Source: Planobispora longispora (GTDB taxonomy: Bacteria > Actinomycetota > Actinomycetes > Streptosporangiales > Streptosporangiaceae). Taken from it: a DNA stretch of 64,000 nt. Made by a program: the position numbers and the translations under genes. The notes beneath the pieces are model-generated. The model ran no database searches. It was not told where the DNA came from and saw only the letters and a program-made list of their open reading frames with translations. Shown in pieces: positions 8,419 to 17,567 of this stretch (position 1 is its first letter; every line of letters begins with the position of its first letter). The stretch is taken from NCBI RefSeq assembly GCF_016863135.1, contig NZ_BOOH01000014.1:62001-126000 (forward strand), given 5' to 3'.

Positions 8419-10779
8419 TCAAGCCCCTTCCCCACCAGTGTGTTCGCTCTCCGACCGCCCGCGACGCCACCCCGACTGCAGCGAGCTCAGCAATGCCCTC
8501 GCCTCTTCAGGCGATCTTTCTCCGGACCCGGGGCGCTCCGCCTCGACCACGGGAGCGGAGGCCTGCGCCTCGTCCCCGGCCGGGGCGACCGCCTCGGGTC
8601 CCTGCCGCAACCGCGGCGACAGGTTCGCCTGGCGCACCCTGCGGGGCAGCCCGCCGCCGCGCCGCTGGGGCACCCGCCGGCCGTCCATCGCGGAGTGCGC
8701 CCGCGCCGGGAGCTGCCCGGTCAGCGGGACGGGCTCCGCGAGCTCGCGGTGCTCGGTGCGCCCGGGGTCCTCGCCGTTCCCCGGACCCCTCCCGGGCTCC
8801 GCCGCAGGCCCGTCGGCGTCCTCCACGACCTTCGGGAACTCCCCTCTCCCGGGGTTCCCCGCCCTCTCCGAGCGCCTCGTGAGCCCGCCGGTCCCCGGCC
8901 GCGCCGGCTCCCGCTCGCCCAGCAGCGTCTCGGGGATCAGGACGACCACCGCGGTCCCTCCGTACGGCGAGGACCGCAGGGCCACGCTGACTCCGTACCG
9001 CGCCCCCAGCAGGCCGACCACCGCGAAGCCCAGGCGATCGGTCTCCGCCGGATCGAACTCCGGCGGGGTGGCCAGCCGCTTGTTGATCGAGTCGCGCTTC
9101 TCCCGGTCCAGGCCGAGCCCGCGGTCCTCGATCTCGACCGCGAAGCCCCGGCTCACCCGCTCGCCCCGGACCGACACCTCGCTGCCGGGCGGGGAGAAGA
9201 CCGCCGCGTTCTCGATGATCTCGGCGAACAGGTGCATCATGTCCGCCACCGCGCCGCCGGTCAGCGCGCTGTCCGGCATCGGGTAGATCCGGACCCGGGC
9301 GTAGTCCTCGACCTGGGCGGCCGCGCCGCGCAGCACGTCCTCCATCGGGACCGCCGCGCGCCACTTGCGGCCCGCCGCCCCACCGGCCAGGATCACCAGG
9401 CCCTCGGCGTGCCGGCGCATGCGGGTGGTGAGGTGGTCGAGCTTGAAGAGGTTCTCCAGCGTCTCGGGGTCCTCGGCCTGCTTCTGCATCGCGTCGAGCA
9501 GCTTGAGCTGGCGCTGCAGCAGGCTCTGCTTGCGCCGGGCCAGGTTCTGGAAGGACTGGGCGACGCCCTCGCGCAGCTTGGCCTGCTCCACGGCGGCGTC
9601 CAGGGCGCGGCGCTGGACGCTGTCGAAGGCTGCGGCGACGTCGTGGACCTCGGCGGTGCTGCCCAGCCGTTCCAGCACGGACACCTCCGCCTCCACGTCC
9701 ACCTCCTGGCCGCGGCGGAGCTTCTCCATGACGCGGGGGAGCCGCACCTCCGCCATCTCCGCCGCCGCCCGCCGTACCCCGGCCAGCTCCCGGGTGAGCC
9801 CGCGGCCCACCCGGTAGGAGATGATCAGCGATGCGACGACCGCGATGAGCCCGACGACGCCCGCGACGCCGGCCCTGACGAAGATGGAGACGGCCGCGGG
9901 GGTCGCCCGCTCGACCATCAGGGCGTTGGCCACGCTGATCTGGGTCTGGAAGGCCGCATCCAGCTGGTCGGTGACGGAGCGCCACTCGCCGTGCCGTACG
10001 GCGTCGCCGGCCAGCAGGCGCTCCTGAAGGGCGTCGAAGCGGGAGTGCAGCGGCGAGTTCGCCACCTCGACGAAGGGGGCGCGCAGTTCCTCGGTGCGCA
10101 GGTCCGCCAGCCCCTGCCGCATGAGGAAGCCGTGCGTGACGGAGAGCCGGGCGAACAGGTCCGCCTCCTCCTTCGTCAGCGGCCGCTCCATCGCCAGGGC
10201 CCCGGCCGCGACCGCGCGCTGCCTGGTGAGGTAGTCCTTGGCGTAGGCCAGCGAGATCACGGCGCGTGCCTCGACGGCGTTCCCGATCGTCACCCCGGTG
10301 GTGAGCCGCTGGAACACGTCGGGCATCTTCCCGAACTCCTCGGAGAGCTCGACGATCCCGATCCGGCCCTCGTCGACCCGGGCGCGGACGACGTCGAGCC
10401 GCTCGACGTGCTCCATCATCGTGTCGAGGAGGCTCTTCAGGTGCGGGGGGAGGGACGACTGCACCGATTCGTCCGACGACTCCTCGCGGAGGCGGGTGCG
10501 GGCCTGGTCGGTCGCCAGGCGCTGGCCGATGAGCGTGGAGCGGTCCGCTTCCGATCGGGTCGCCAGGTATTCGGCCGAGAGGAGGTGCTCACGCTGGAGG
10601 TTGCCCAGGAGCGCGTCGCCGGGCTTGATGATGGCCCCGTTCAGCGCGACCACGTCGAACCGCTCGACCGCGGCCCCCACGGTCGTGGTGGCGGCGAAGG
10701 CCCACAGCGCCACCAGGGAGGTCAGCGGGATCGCCAGGAGCGCGGAGACCTTGAACCGGATGGACCTGCTCGATGCCAT
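8419..10779 (-). CDS. Second conservon sensor CvnA-like
   Basis: This 786-residue paralogue of the first CvnA has two N-terminal-half membrane segments (about 10-30 and 290-312) flanking an extracytoplasmic helical sensor region, a HAMP-like linker, the conserved DHLTTRMRRHAEGLVIL block, and HATPase_c motifs EIIENAAVFSPP and EDRGLGLD. The C-terminus is low complexity and Pro/Arg-rich. ATG 10779 follows GAGGTG. The sensory halves of the two CvnA proteins differ more than the kinase cores, suggesting different stimuli. It is transcribed toward conservon 1. Confidence 0.9.
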   Translation of the reverse strand: MASSRSIRFKVSALLAIPLTSLVALWAFAATTTVGAAVERFDVVALNGAIIKPGDALLGNLQREHLLSAEYLATRSEADRSTLIGQRLATDQARTRLREESSDESVQSSLPPHLKSLLDTMMEHVERLDVVRARVDEGRIGIVELSEEFGKMPDVFQRLTTGVTIGNAVEARAVISLAYAKDYLTRQRAVAAGALAMERPLTKEEADLFARLSVTHGFLMRQGLADLRTEELRAPFVEVANSPLHSRFDALQERLLAGDAVRHGEWRSVTDQLDAAFQTQISVANALMVERATPAAVSIFVRAGVAGVVGLIAVVASLIISYRVGRGLTRELAGVRRAAAEMAEVRLPRVMEKLRRGQEVDVEAEVSVLERLGSTAEVHDVAAAFDSVQRRALDAAVEQAKLREGVAQSFQNLARRKQSLLQRQLKLLDAMQKQAEDPETLENLFKLDHLTTRMRRHAEGLVILAGGAAGRKWRAAVPMEDVLRGAAAQVEDYARVRIYPMPDSALTGGAVADMMHLFAEIIENAAVFSPPGSEVSVRGERVSRGFAVEIEDRGLGLDREKRDSINKRLATPPEFDPAETDRLGFAVVGLLGARYGVSVALRSSPYGGTAVVVLIPETLLGEREPARPGTGGLTRRSERAGNPGRGEFPKVVEDADGPAAEPGRGPGNGEDPGRTEHRELAEPVPLTGQLPARAHSAMDGRRVPQRRGGGLPRRVRQANLSPRLRQGPEAVAPAGDEAQASAPVVEAERPGSGERSPEEARALLSSLQSGWRRGRSESEHTGGEGA

Positions 10780-11201
10780 GTCACCTCGACGGTTCGGTCC
10801 GGAAGCCCCGGAGGAGGGGACCCCTCCGGGCGATCGGTGAGTGCCCCGCTCGCGGCACTAGATCGGCGATGAGGATAGCACTGACTAGTCCAGATATCTG
10901 TGTCCTATTTGTGACATGTCATGAAATAGTCATGCAAAGTGACAAGTCGGCCTGAGGGTGCCGGTGGGCACAAACGGAGCGGACGGGTCTGAACGGCAGG
11001 CCACGACGGGGCGATCCCGGGGTGAACGCTGAAGGACGGGCGGGTCGTCACGCCGCGGGTCACAAGTGAATCACCCCGCGGCGAGTCGCGGGGTGAGGCG
11101 GGCTGCGGATCAGACGGGCCATGGGTGAGTTGAGCCACGACGGGTGAGGCGAGCTACGGATCAGACGAGCCACGGGTGAGTCGACCCGGGACGGGCCGGG
11201 G
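10780..11201. other. Intergenic region upstream of cvnA2, no gene seen
   Basis: These 422 bases hold the promoter side of conservon 2. The stretch 10870-10950 is clearly AT-richer than its surroundings and is the likely promoter area. Further right, at 11105-11180, lies a direct repeat (separate entry). No frame here has convincing codon bias. Confidence 0.6.
11105..11181. repeat. 48-bp spaced imperfect direct repeat
   Basis: The segment beginning CGGATCAGACGGGCCATGGG near 11106 recurs with few changes near 11154 (CGGATCAGACGAGCCACGGG), each followed by TGAGTTGA or TGAGTCGA. A shorter related piece, GAGCCACGACGGGTGAG, lies between. It sits just downstream of the DUF998 gene. Confidence 0.7.
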
Positions 11202-11903
11202 TCACCCCACGGCGATCCGCGAGCTCCGCGAGCCCCGCGTTCCCCGCGGCAGGCGGACGGCCCGCACGTTCCACGGCAGGCGGACGGCCCGCGGCCAGGT
11301 CAGCTGTGCGAGCCGTACGGCCAGCACGCCCACCAGCGCGACCTCGGTGCCCAGCAGCACCCGCTCGACCAGGCCGATCAGCACCCGGTCACCCGGCAGC
11401 GCCACGTAGGTGATCGCCAGCAGCCCGAACCCCCCGGCCAGCGCCAGCCACTCCAGCGGCCTGGCCACCGCCCGCCATCGCTCGTCCCGGCCGAACCGCG
11501 CCGCCATCAGCGCCCCCGCCACCGGCATCACCACGAACGCGGTGATCGACACGTAGCGGTGGACCTGGGCGGGCAGGTCCAGGGCCAGGCCCGGTGCGGT
11601 GGTGGGCACGATCGCGATGAGCAGGAGCGCCCCGCTCCACACCAGCATCAGCCGCTCCGCCAGGGCCCCCACCGGCGCCTGCGCCATCCGCAGGCCGGCC
11701 ACCAGCGCGAGCGATCCGACGCCCAGCGCCATCATGGAGAACTCGGTGGCCCCGCCCCGGTCCAGCACGGCGTACTCGCTGACCGTCAGGTTGAGCGGGT
11801 CGAGGTACGGGTCGGGGTCGATCTGTCCGACCACGGCCGCGACGGCCGCCGCCACGATTCCCGCGCAGGCGATCAGGGGGAGGAACGTCTTCAACCGGAG
11901 CAT
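11202..11903 (-). CDS. DUF998 family integral membrane protein
   Basis: This 233-residue protein has about six membrane helices and the DUF998 layout: an N-terminal helix, then DPYLDPLNLTVSEYA with the conserved L-S-E-Y, and a central HRYVSITAFVVMPVAG segment. The function of the family is not established. The Arg-rich C-terminus (WPRAVRLPWNVRAVRLPRG) repeats itself, encoded by an imperfect 24-base repeat near 11240-11295. It is monocistronic, with no clear partner. Confidence 0.8.
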   Translation of the reverse strand: MLRLKTFLPLIACAGIVAAAVAAVVGQIDPDPYLDPLNLTVSEYAVLDRGGATEFSMMALGVGSLALVAGLRMAQAPVGALAERLMLVWSGALLLIAIVPTTAPGLALDLPAQVHRYVSITAFVVMPVAGALMAARFGRDERWRAVARPLEWLALAGGFGLLAITYVALPGDRVLIGLVERVLLGTEVALVGVLAVRLAQLTWPRAVRLPWNVRAVRLPRGTRGSRSSRIAVG

Positions 11904-12180
11904 GATCTAACCCTGTCCCGGAAAGGCCCCTCCGAACATCCGGAGTGACCCCTGACCCGACCCTGATCCCACCCCTGACCCCCGTGACCCCGAGACCCGC
12001 CGCAGCGGCCCCGCGCACCCGCCCGCCCGCCCTCGGCCCCGGCCTCGGAAACCCCCACACCGGCCAAGCGCCGAGGACGGGGGTGCGGGAACCCCCCGAA
12101 ACCAGCCAGGCACCGAGGTCCCGGGCAGGGACCCCCGCGCACCAGTCGGGTGTGGAGGGTCCGGAGGCGGCTCCGGGGGA

Positions 12181-13569
12181 TCAGCCCCGGTCGCGGGCCT
12201 CGGCGTAGCGTGCCCTGATCTCGGGGACGGCGTCGGCCTCGTAATGCCCGGCCGGGCTCGTCTCCCAGGCGGGCGGCTCGTCGCCCCCGGCCAGCAGCCA
12301 GGCGGCCTGGCGGGCCGCGCCGTCGGCGACGTACTCCCCGGGCTCGGGCACCGCCACCGGCCGCCCGAAGACGGCGGGGGCGATCCGCCGTACCGCCTCC
12401 GACCTGGCCCCGCCCCCGATGAGCAGCACCCGGGCCGGGTCCAGCCCCAGGGCGTCGAAGGCGTCGGCCAGGTGGCAGAGCATGCCCTCCACCGCGGCCC
12501 TGGCCAGGTGGGCCGGGGTCGAGGTGGCCAGGGTCAGCCCGTGCAGCGACCCGGTGGCGTCGGGCAGGTTCGGGGTGCGCTCCCCTTCCAGGTACGGCAC
12601 GCAGACCAGTCCCCCGGCTCCGGCGGGGGCCGAGAGCGCCAGCTCGCCCAGACGGTCGAGGTCCACGCCCAGCAGCCGGGCGGCGGCGTCGAGCACCCGG
12701 GCCGCGTTGAGCGTGCACACCAGGGGCAGGAACCGCCCGGTGGCGTCGGCGAACCCGGCCACGGCCCCGGTCGGGTCCGCGCTCGGGCTCTCCGCCACCG
12801 CGAACGCCGTCCCGGACGTCCCGATCGAGACCACCACGTCCCCGGGCCGGGCCCCGACCCCGAGGGCGGCGGCCATGTTGTCCCCGGTGCCGGGCGCGAG
12901 CCGCGCGTCCGGACCGGGGTCGCGGGCGAGGCGGACCTCGCCCGCGCCGTCCCGGGGGTCCAGCACCCTGGGGAGCTGCGGGACGGAGCCGAAGGCGGCC
13001 TGGAGCAGGTCGGTCCGGTAGTCCCCGGTCGCGGGGGACCAGTAGCCGGTCCCGGAGGCGTCACCCCGGTCGGTGACGAGCTCCCCGGCCGCCCCGCCCA
13101 GCCGCCACGTCAGCCAGTCGTGCGGGAGGCAGACCGACGCGGTGCGGCGGGCGCTGTCCGGCTCGTGCTCGGCCAGCCAGCGCAGCTTGCTCACCGTGAA
13201 CGACGCGACCGGCACGCTGCCGACCGCCTCGGCCCACTTCGCCGGCCCGCCCAGCTCGTCCACCAGGTCCACGGCGGCGCGCGCCGACCGGGTGTCGTTC
13301 CAGAGCAGCGCCTTTCTCACGACGTTTCCGGACTCGTCGAGGCAGACCATGCCGTGCTGCTGCGCCGCCACGCTGACCGCCGCGACGTCGTCCAGCCCGC
13401 CCGCCCGGTCGACCGCCTCGCCCAGCGCCGTCCACCACGCCTCGGGATCGACCTCGGTGCCCTCGGGGTGGGCCGCCCTGCCCTGCCGCACCAGGACGCC
13501 CGTGTCCGCGTCCCGGATCACCACCTTGCAGCTCTGGGTGGAGGAGTCCACCCCGGCCACGAGCGTCAT
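12181..13569 (-). CDS. xylB: Xylulokinase
   Basis: This 462-residue FGGY-family kinase phosphorylates D-xylulose to xylulose 5-phosphate. The N-terminal phosphate-binding motif is [12 protein letters not shown], the catalytic-Asp region is [10 protein letters not shown], and the C-terminal lobe has the family's ATP-binding [18 protein letters not shown] 13569 overlaps the xylA stop as ATGA, so it is translationally coupled and second in the xyl operon. Length is normal for XylB. Confidence 0.95.
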   Translation of the reverse strand: MTLVAGVDSSTQSCKVVIRDADTGVLVRQGRAAHPEGTEVDPEAWWTALGEAVDRAGGLDDVAAVSVAAQQHGMVCLDESGNVVRKALLWNDTRSARAAVDLVDELGGPAKWAEAVGSVPVASFTVSKLRWLAEHEPDSARRTASVCLPHDWLTWRLGGAAGELVTDRGDASGTGYWSPATGDYRTDLLQAAFGSVPQLPRVLDPRDGAGEVRLARDPGPDARLAPGTGDNMAAALGVGARPGDVVVSIGTSGTAFAVAESPSADPTGAVAGFADATGRFLPLVCTLNAARVLDAAARLLGVDLDRLGELALSAPAGAGGLVCVPYLEGERTPNLPDATGSLHGLTLATSTPAHLARAAVEGMLCHLADAFDALGLDPARVLLIGGGARSEAVRRIAPAVFGRPVAVPEPGEYVADGAARQAAWLLAGGDEPPAWETSPAGHYEADAVPEIRARYAEARDRG

Positions 13570-14717
13570 CCGCGCACTCCGAGCAGGTGCTCCAGGGCGA
13601 GCTGGTTCAGGCGGGTGAAGTGGAAGCCGCGCTCGGCGGCGGCGTCGAGGTCGAAGTCGTCGCGGGCGAGGTCCTCGAGGGTCTCGCCCGGGGCCAGCGT
13701 CGGCTGCGCCAGCTCGCCGACCCGGCTGGCGGCCAGCGCCGCCTGCACCTCGGGGTCGGCGCGGAACGCCTTCGACTTCTCCTTCAGGATCAGGTAGGTG
13801 CGCATGTTCGCGGCGGCCGACTCCCAGACGTCGGCGGCGTCGTCGGTGCGCAGCGGCTTGTAGTCGAAGTGCCGGGGGCCGTCGTAGCCCTCGTTCTCCA
13901 GCAGGTCCACCAGGAAGAACGCGCTCTTCACGTCGCCGTGACCGAAGATCAGGTCCTGGTCGTACTTGGGACCGTGCTGGCCGTTGAGGTCGATGTGGAA
14001 GAGCTTGCCGTGCCAGAGGGCCTGGGCGATGCCGTGCACGAAGTTCAGCCCGGCCATCTGCTCGTGGCCCACCTCGGGGTTGAGGCCGACCCGCTCGGGG
14101 TGCTCCAGCTCGCTGATGAAGGCCAGCGCGTGGCCGACGGTCGGCAGCAGGATGTCGCCGCGCGGCTCGTTCGGCTTGGGCTCGATGGCGAACCGGATGT
14201 CGTAGCCCTTGTCGATCACGTAGGAGGTCAGCAGGTTGAAGCCCTCCCGGAAGCGGTCGAGCGCGGCCTTGACGTCCTTGGCGGCGTCGGACTCGGCGCC
14301 CTCCCGGCCGCCCCAGCAGACGTAGGTGGTCGCGCCCAGCTCGGCGGCCAGGTCGATGTTGCGGATCACCTTGCGCAGCGCGTAGCGCCGGACGTCGCGG
14401 TCGTTGCTGGTGAACGCGCCGTCCTTGAAGACGGGGTGGGTGAACAGGTTCGTGGTGGCCATCGGGACCTTCAGCCCGGTCTCGGCCAGCGCCCCCTTGA
14501 AGCGCTCGATCGCCTTGTCCCGGTCGGGCTCGACGGCCAGCAGGTCGTCGTCGTGGAAGGTGACGCCGTACGCGCCGAGCTCGGCCAGCCTGTGGACGGT
14601 CTCCACCGGGTCGAGCGCGGCCCGGGTGGCGTCGCCGAACGGATCGCGGGCCTGCCATCCGACCGTCCACAGGCCGAAGGTGAAGCGGTCCTGCGGGGTG
14701 GGCGTGTAGGCGTTCAT
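13566..14717 (-). CDS. xylA: Xylose isomerase
   Basis: This 383-residue cytosolic enzyme interconverts D-xylose and D-xylulose with two divalent metals. Visible signatures are the catalytic-His segment [11 protein letters not shown], metal ligands in [27 protein letters not shown], and [16 protein letters not shown]. The length matches actinobacterial class I enzymes. ATG 14717 has GGAGG eight bases upstream. It is the first gene of xylAB, transcribed away from a ROK regulator across an inverted-repeat operator. Confidence 0.97.
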   Translation of the reverse strand: MNAYTPTPQDRFTFGLWTVGWQARDPFGDATRAALDPVETVHRLAELGAYGVTFHDDDLLAVEPDRDKAIERFKGALAETGLKVPMATTNLFTHPVFKDGAFTSNDRDVRRYALRKVIRNIDLAAELGATTYVCWGGREGAESDAAKDVKAALDRFREGFNLLTSYVIDKGYDIRFAIEPKPNEPRGDILLPTVGHALAFISELEHPERVGLNPEVGHEQMAGLNFVHGIAQALWHGKLFHIDLNGQHGPKYDQDLIFGHGDVKSAFFLVDLLENEGYDGPRHFDYKPLRTDDAADVWESAAANMRTYLILKEKSKAFRADPEVQAALAASRVGELAQPTLAPGETLEDLARDDFDLDAAAERGFHFTRLNQLALEHLLGVRG

Positions 14718-14731
14718 GAGGCGTTCCTCCG

Positions 14732-14756
14732 ATTTAATCCACTTTATGGATTTAAT
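14732..14756. promoter_or_regulatory. Inverted-repeat operator between xylA and the ROK regulator
   Basis: ATTTAATCC (14732-14740) and GGATTTAAT (14748-14756) form a 9-bp inverted repeat with one mismatch and a 7-base spacer. It is the only AT-rich patch of the intergenic region, 15 bases upstream of xylA. Its position fits a site where the divergent XylR-like repressor controls xylAB. Confidence 0.75.
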
Positions 14757-14787
14757 ATGAGTCCAGGGAGTGAGAACGTCAAGGGGT

Positions 14788-14880
14788 CGGGTTCCGGATG
14801 ACCCGGCCGGGTTCCACAGGTGGTTCCATGACACCGGATGCGATGACGACGGGTTCCATGACGACGCGGGGTTCCATGAC
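14788..14880 (+). repeat. GGTTCC(ATGAC) repeats at the ROK gene start
   Basis: GGTTCC recurs near 14790, 14810, 14823, 14852 and 14870; three copies are followed by ATGAC and supply in-frame start codons. The spacing is irregular. Confidence 0.8.
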
Positions 14881-16201
14881 GCAGGCCGTACGGCACGACT
14901 CGATGCGCGCGCGCAATCTCGGGGTGGTCCTGTCCGAGGTGCGCCGGAGCGGGCCCGTCACCCGCGCCGCGCTGGCCGAGATCACCGGGCTGACCAAGAC
15001 GACCGTCTCCAAGATGGTCGGCGACCTGATCGCGGCGGGCATGGTGACCGAGACGGGGACGCTGCGGGACGGCGAGCGCGGCCGGCCGGGCACGACGCTC
15101 GCCCTGAGCGGCGAGCGGGTCGCGGCACTCGGACTGGAGATCAACGTCGACTACCTCTCCGTGTGCGTCGTGGACCTCACGCTCACCGTACGGCTGCGCT
15201 ATGCACAGGCTGTGGACAACAGGGCGTGCACACCCCTGGAGACCCTTACCCACCTGCGGAAACTTATCCACAGGGCTGTGGATGAAGCGCGCACGGCGGG
15301 CCTGGTGATCGCCGGTTCCGCACTCGCGGTCCCCGGCCCCGTGGACGGCGGCCTGCTGCACAGCGCGCCGAACCTCGGCTGGCGCGACGTCCGCGTCGGC
15401 GACCTCCTGGACGGCCTCCCTGTGGAGGCGGGCGGGAAGTTCCCCGTGGAGGTGGAGAACGAGGCCAACCTCGCCGCCCTGGGCGAGCTCTGGTTCGGCT
15501 CGGGGCCCGACGACTTCCTGCACGTGTCGGGCGAGATCGGCATCGGCGCCGGGCTGGTGGTCGGGGGGACGCTCTTCCGGGGCGCCCGCGGCCTCGCCGG
15601 GGAGCTGGGCCACGTGATCGTCACCCCCGACGGCCCCGCCTGCCGCTGCGGCGGCCGGGGCTGCCTGGAGCAGTACGCCGGTCAAGAGGCCCTGCTCCGC
15701 ACCGCCGGCCTGGACCTGCCGCCCTCCCCCGCGACCGGCCTTGACCTGTCGGCCTCCTCCACGGCCGGCCTGGACCTGCCGCCCTCTTCCGCGCCCGGCG
15801 CCCTCCCCCCCGCCGCGCCCGGGGCGGGGCCCGGCGGCTCCCCCGCCCTGGCCGAGCTGGTCCGCCGCCTCCAGGAGGGCGACGCGGCCGCGCTGCTGGC
15901 CTGCGAGCGCGCCGGGGACGCGCTGGGGATCGCCCTCACCTCGGCGATCAACCTGCTCGACCCCGGCACGATCGTGCTGGGCGGCGTCTTCGCCCCGCTC
16001 TTCCCCTGGATCTCCAGCCCGGCCCGCGCCGCCCTGGCCGACCGGCTGGGGGCGATGCGCCGGGCCGTGCCGGAGCTGGCCGTCTCACGGCTCGGCGCCG
16101 ACGCGGCGGCCCTCGGCGCCGCAGGGAGCGTCCTGCAGCGGGTCATCGCCGACCCGGGCGGTCACATGACTACAGGCCGGAGGGGTCCCGGCCCACGCTG
16201 A
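14798..16201 (+). CDS. ROK family transcriptional regulator (XylR-like)
   Basis: This 467-residue protein has a winged HTH (about 36-100, with [20 protein letters not shown]) and a ROK sugar-kinase-like domain (about 110-455) with the zinc motif [14 protein letters not shown]. Divergence from xylAB points to xylose control. Two oddities: the first 30 residues come from repeats of GGTTCCATGAC giving at least five in-frame ATG codons (14798, 14828, 14843, 14858, 14876), and the ROK domain is interrupted after the zinc motif by three 10-residue repeats ([10 protein letters not shown] type) at 15704-15793. The true start may be 14876 or 14903. The 3' end overlaps the convergent small gene by 32 bases. 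Confidence 0.88.
   Translation: MTRPGSTGGSMTPDAMTTGSMTTRGSMTQAVRHDSMRARNLGVVLSEVRRSGPVTRAALAEITGLTKTTVSKMVGDLIAAGMVTETGTLRDGERGRPGTTLALSGERVAALGLEINVDYLSVCVVDLTLTVRLRYAQAVDNRACTPLETLTHLRKLIHRAVDEARTAGLVIAGSALAVPGPVDGGLLHSAPNLGWRDVRVGDLLDGLPVEAGGKFPVEVENEANLAALGELWFGSGPDDFLHVSGEIGIGAGLVVGGTLFRGARGLAGELGHVIVTPDGPACRCGGRGCLEQYAGQEALLRTAGLDLPPSPATGLDLSASSTAGLDLPPSSAPGALPPAAPGAGPGGSPALAELVRRLQEGDAAALLACERAGDALGIALTSAINLLDPGTIVLGGVFAPLFPWISSPARAALADRLGAMRRAVPELAVSRLGADAAALGAAGSVLQRVIADPGGHMTTGRRGPGPR
15704..15793 (+). repeat. 30-bp tandem repeat inside the ROK gene
   Basis: Three in-frame 30-base units (15704, 15734, 15764) encode [20 protein letters not shown] and [10 protein letters not shown]. 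They form a Pro/Ser-rich insertion just after the ROK zinc motif. Confidence 0.9.
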
Positions 16202-16406
16202 TCTCCTCGGCGACGCGGCGGAGGTCCGGCCCGTCCAGGCCGGGCACCCCGCCCAGCCGGCGCCGGAGCACGGCGACCACCTCGGGCACGGCCGCCCCGG
16301 CGTACTCCACCGCGACCTCGTGGACGATCCGGAAGAGCGCGCGCTCCGCGTCGTATCCGGTGTCCCTCCCGATCACTTCCGTCCGGGCGAGAGAAGCCTC
16401 CGTCAT
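16170..16406 (-). CDS. Small hypothetical helical protein
   Basis: This 78-residue protein starts MTEASLARTEVIGRDTGYD and is predicted helical; I do not recognise a family. ATG 16406 has a good AGGGGGAA upstream, and codon bias is typical of the genome. It lies between the ROK regulator, overlapping its 3' end by 32 bases in antisense, and the MarR gene 55 bases upstream on the same strand, so it may be co-transcribed with marR. Confidence 0.65.
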   Translation of the reverse strand: MTEASLARTEVIGRDTGYDAERALFRIVHEVAVEYAGAAVPEVVAVLRRRLGGVPGLDGPDLRRVAEEISVGRDPSGL

Positions 16407-16461
16407 TCGCCGTTTCCCCCTGTCGAGTCGGCTGGGTCGAATGGTCGGGGGCAACGGTACG

Positions 16462-16911
16462 TCAGGAGCCGGGCTCCCGCAGGATTGCCGCGCAGATCGT
16501 GGCGAGCTGTTCGACCTGATCGGCGGAGAGCCGGTCGAACAGGCTCTGCCGCACCGCTCCGACGTGGCCCGGGGCGGCCGCGGCGAGCACGGCGAACCCC
16601 TCGTCGGTGAGCGCGGCCCAGCTCACCCGCCGGTCGGCGGGGCACGGTTCGCGCCGGACCCAGCCGCGCTCCTCCAGCCGCGCCACCGCATGCGAGAGCC
16701 GGCTCTGCGAGGAGTTGGCCGCCGCAGCCAGTTCGCTCATCCGCATCCTGCGCTCGGGCGACTCCGACAGCCGTACCAGAATGGCGTAGTAGGCGTGCGG
16801 CATGCCTGAGTCCCGCTGCAACTGGCGGTCGAGATCCTCCTGGATCCGCTGCGAGGCCGCCAGGAAGGCCCGCCAGGTCCGCTGCTCGTCCTCATCCAGC
16901 CATCTCGTCAT
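16462..16911 (-). CDS. MarR family transcriptional regulator
   Basis: This 149-residue winged-helix protein has the MarR recognition helix and wing (ELAAAANSSQSRLSHAVARL, then RREPCPADRRVSWAALTDEG, with the D-x-R wing). Helices at both ends form the dimer interface. It is divergent from a VOC/extradiol dioxygenase-like gene, and two copies of a perfect palindrome lie between them, so it probably represses itself and that gene in response to a phenolic or oxidant ligand. Confidence 0.92.
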   Translation of the reverse strand: MTRWLDEDEQRTWRAFLAASQRIQEDLDRQLQRDSGMPHAYYAILVRLSESPERRMRMSELAAAANSSQSRLSHAVARLEERGWVRREPCPADRRVSWAALTDEGFAVLAAAAPGHVGAVRQSLFDRLSADQVEQLATICAAILREPGS

Positions 16912-16922
16912 GACACCAGTTT

Positions 16923-16938
16923 ACTTGAACTCTCAAGT
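16923..16938. promoter_or_regulatory. MarR-type palindrome, copy 1
   Basis: ACTTGA and TCAAGT with a 4-base centre form a perfect 16-base inverted repeat (ACTTGAACTCTCAAGT), 12 bases upstream of the marR start. The same site occurs in reverse orientation at 16954. Confidence 0.85.
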
Positions 16939-16953
16939 TCTACGAGGTACGGT

Positions 16954-16969
16954 ACTTGAGAGTTCAAGT
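16954..16969. promoter_or_regulatory. MarR-type palindrome, copy 2
   Basis: ACTTGAGAGTTCAAGT is the exact reverse complement of copy 1. The centres are 31 bases apart, about three helical turns, which would place two repressor dimers on one DNA face. It lies 24 bases before the VOC gene start. Confidence 0.85.
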
Positions 16970-16992
16970 TCTTGTCGGCTCCAGGGGGAACC

Positions 16993-17502
16993 ATGCCCAT
17001 CCAGCGCCTCAACCACGCGGTCCTGTACGTGCGCGACGTCGAGCGCAGCGTCGCCTTCTACCGGGACGCCCTCGGCTTCGAGGCCGTCATGGGCATGCCC
17101 GGCGCGGCCTTCCTCCAGGCGTCCGGATCCACCAACGACCACGACCTCGGCCTGTTCCAGATCGGCGCCCAGGCGGGCCCCTCCGCGGCCGGCCGCTCCA
17201 CCGTCGGGCTCTACCACCTGGCCTGGGAGGTCGACACGCTGGAGGAACTGGAGCGGATCGCCGCCAAGCTCGGCGCGCTCGGCGCGCTGGTCGGCGCCTC
17301 CGACCACTCCACCACCAAGGCGCTGTACGCCAAGGACCCCGACGGCCTGGAGTTCGAGGTCTCCTGGCTGGTCCCCGCCCACCTCATCACCGAGGAGACC
17401 CTCGCCGGGCGTTCACGCATCAAGCCGCTGGACATCGCCGGGGAGAAGGAGCGGTACGGCGCGCGCACGCGCGGCGGAGTCGGGATCTCCATCCCCGCCT
17501 GA
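16993..17502 (+). CDS. VOC family protein, catechol 2,3-dioxygenase-like
   Basis: This 169-residue protein has paired beta-alpha-beta-beta-beta modules. The first starts RLNHAVLYVRDVERSVAFYR, with a metal-ligand His. The second contains GLYHLAWEVD (His) and the terminal LYAKDPDGLEFEVSW (metal Glu). The H/H/E set fits a metal-dependent lyase or dioxygenase of the glyoxalase superfamily. ATG 16993 follows AGGGGGAA. It is divergent from marR, so the substrate is probably the MarR ligand or a product of it. Confidence 0.88.
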   Translation: MPIQRLNHAVLYVRDVERSVAFYRDALGFEAVMGMPGAAFLQASGSTNDHDLGLFQIGAQAGPSAAGRSTVGLYHLAWEVDTLEELERIAAKLGALGALVGASDHSTTKALYAKDPDGLEFEVSWLVPAHLITEETLAGRSRIKPLDIAGEKERYGARTRGGVGISIPA

Positions 17503-17567
17503 CGCCCGCGCCAGCCCCGCCCGCTTCTCGCCCGCCCGCCGCGTCAGCCGCGCGAACCGACGCCGCG

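Noticed and set aside
8164-10872. 902-residue + strand open frame across conservon 2
   Set aside because: Antisense to cvnB and cvnA; all recognisable domains are on the minus strand.
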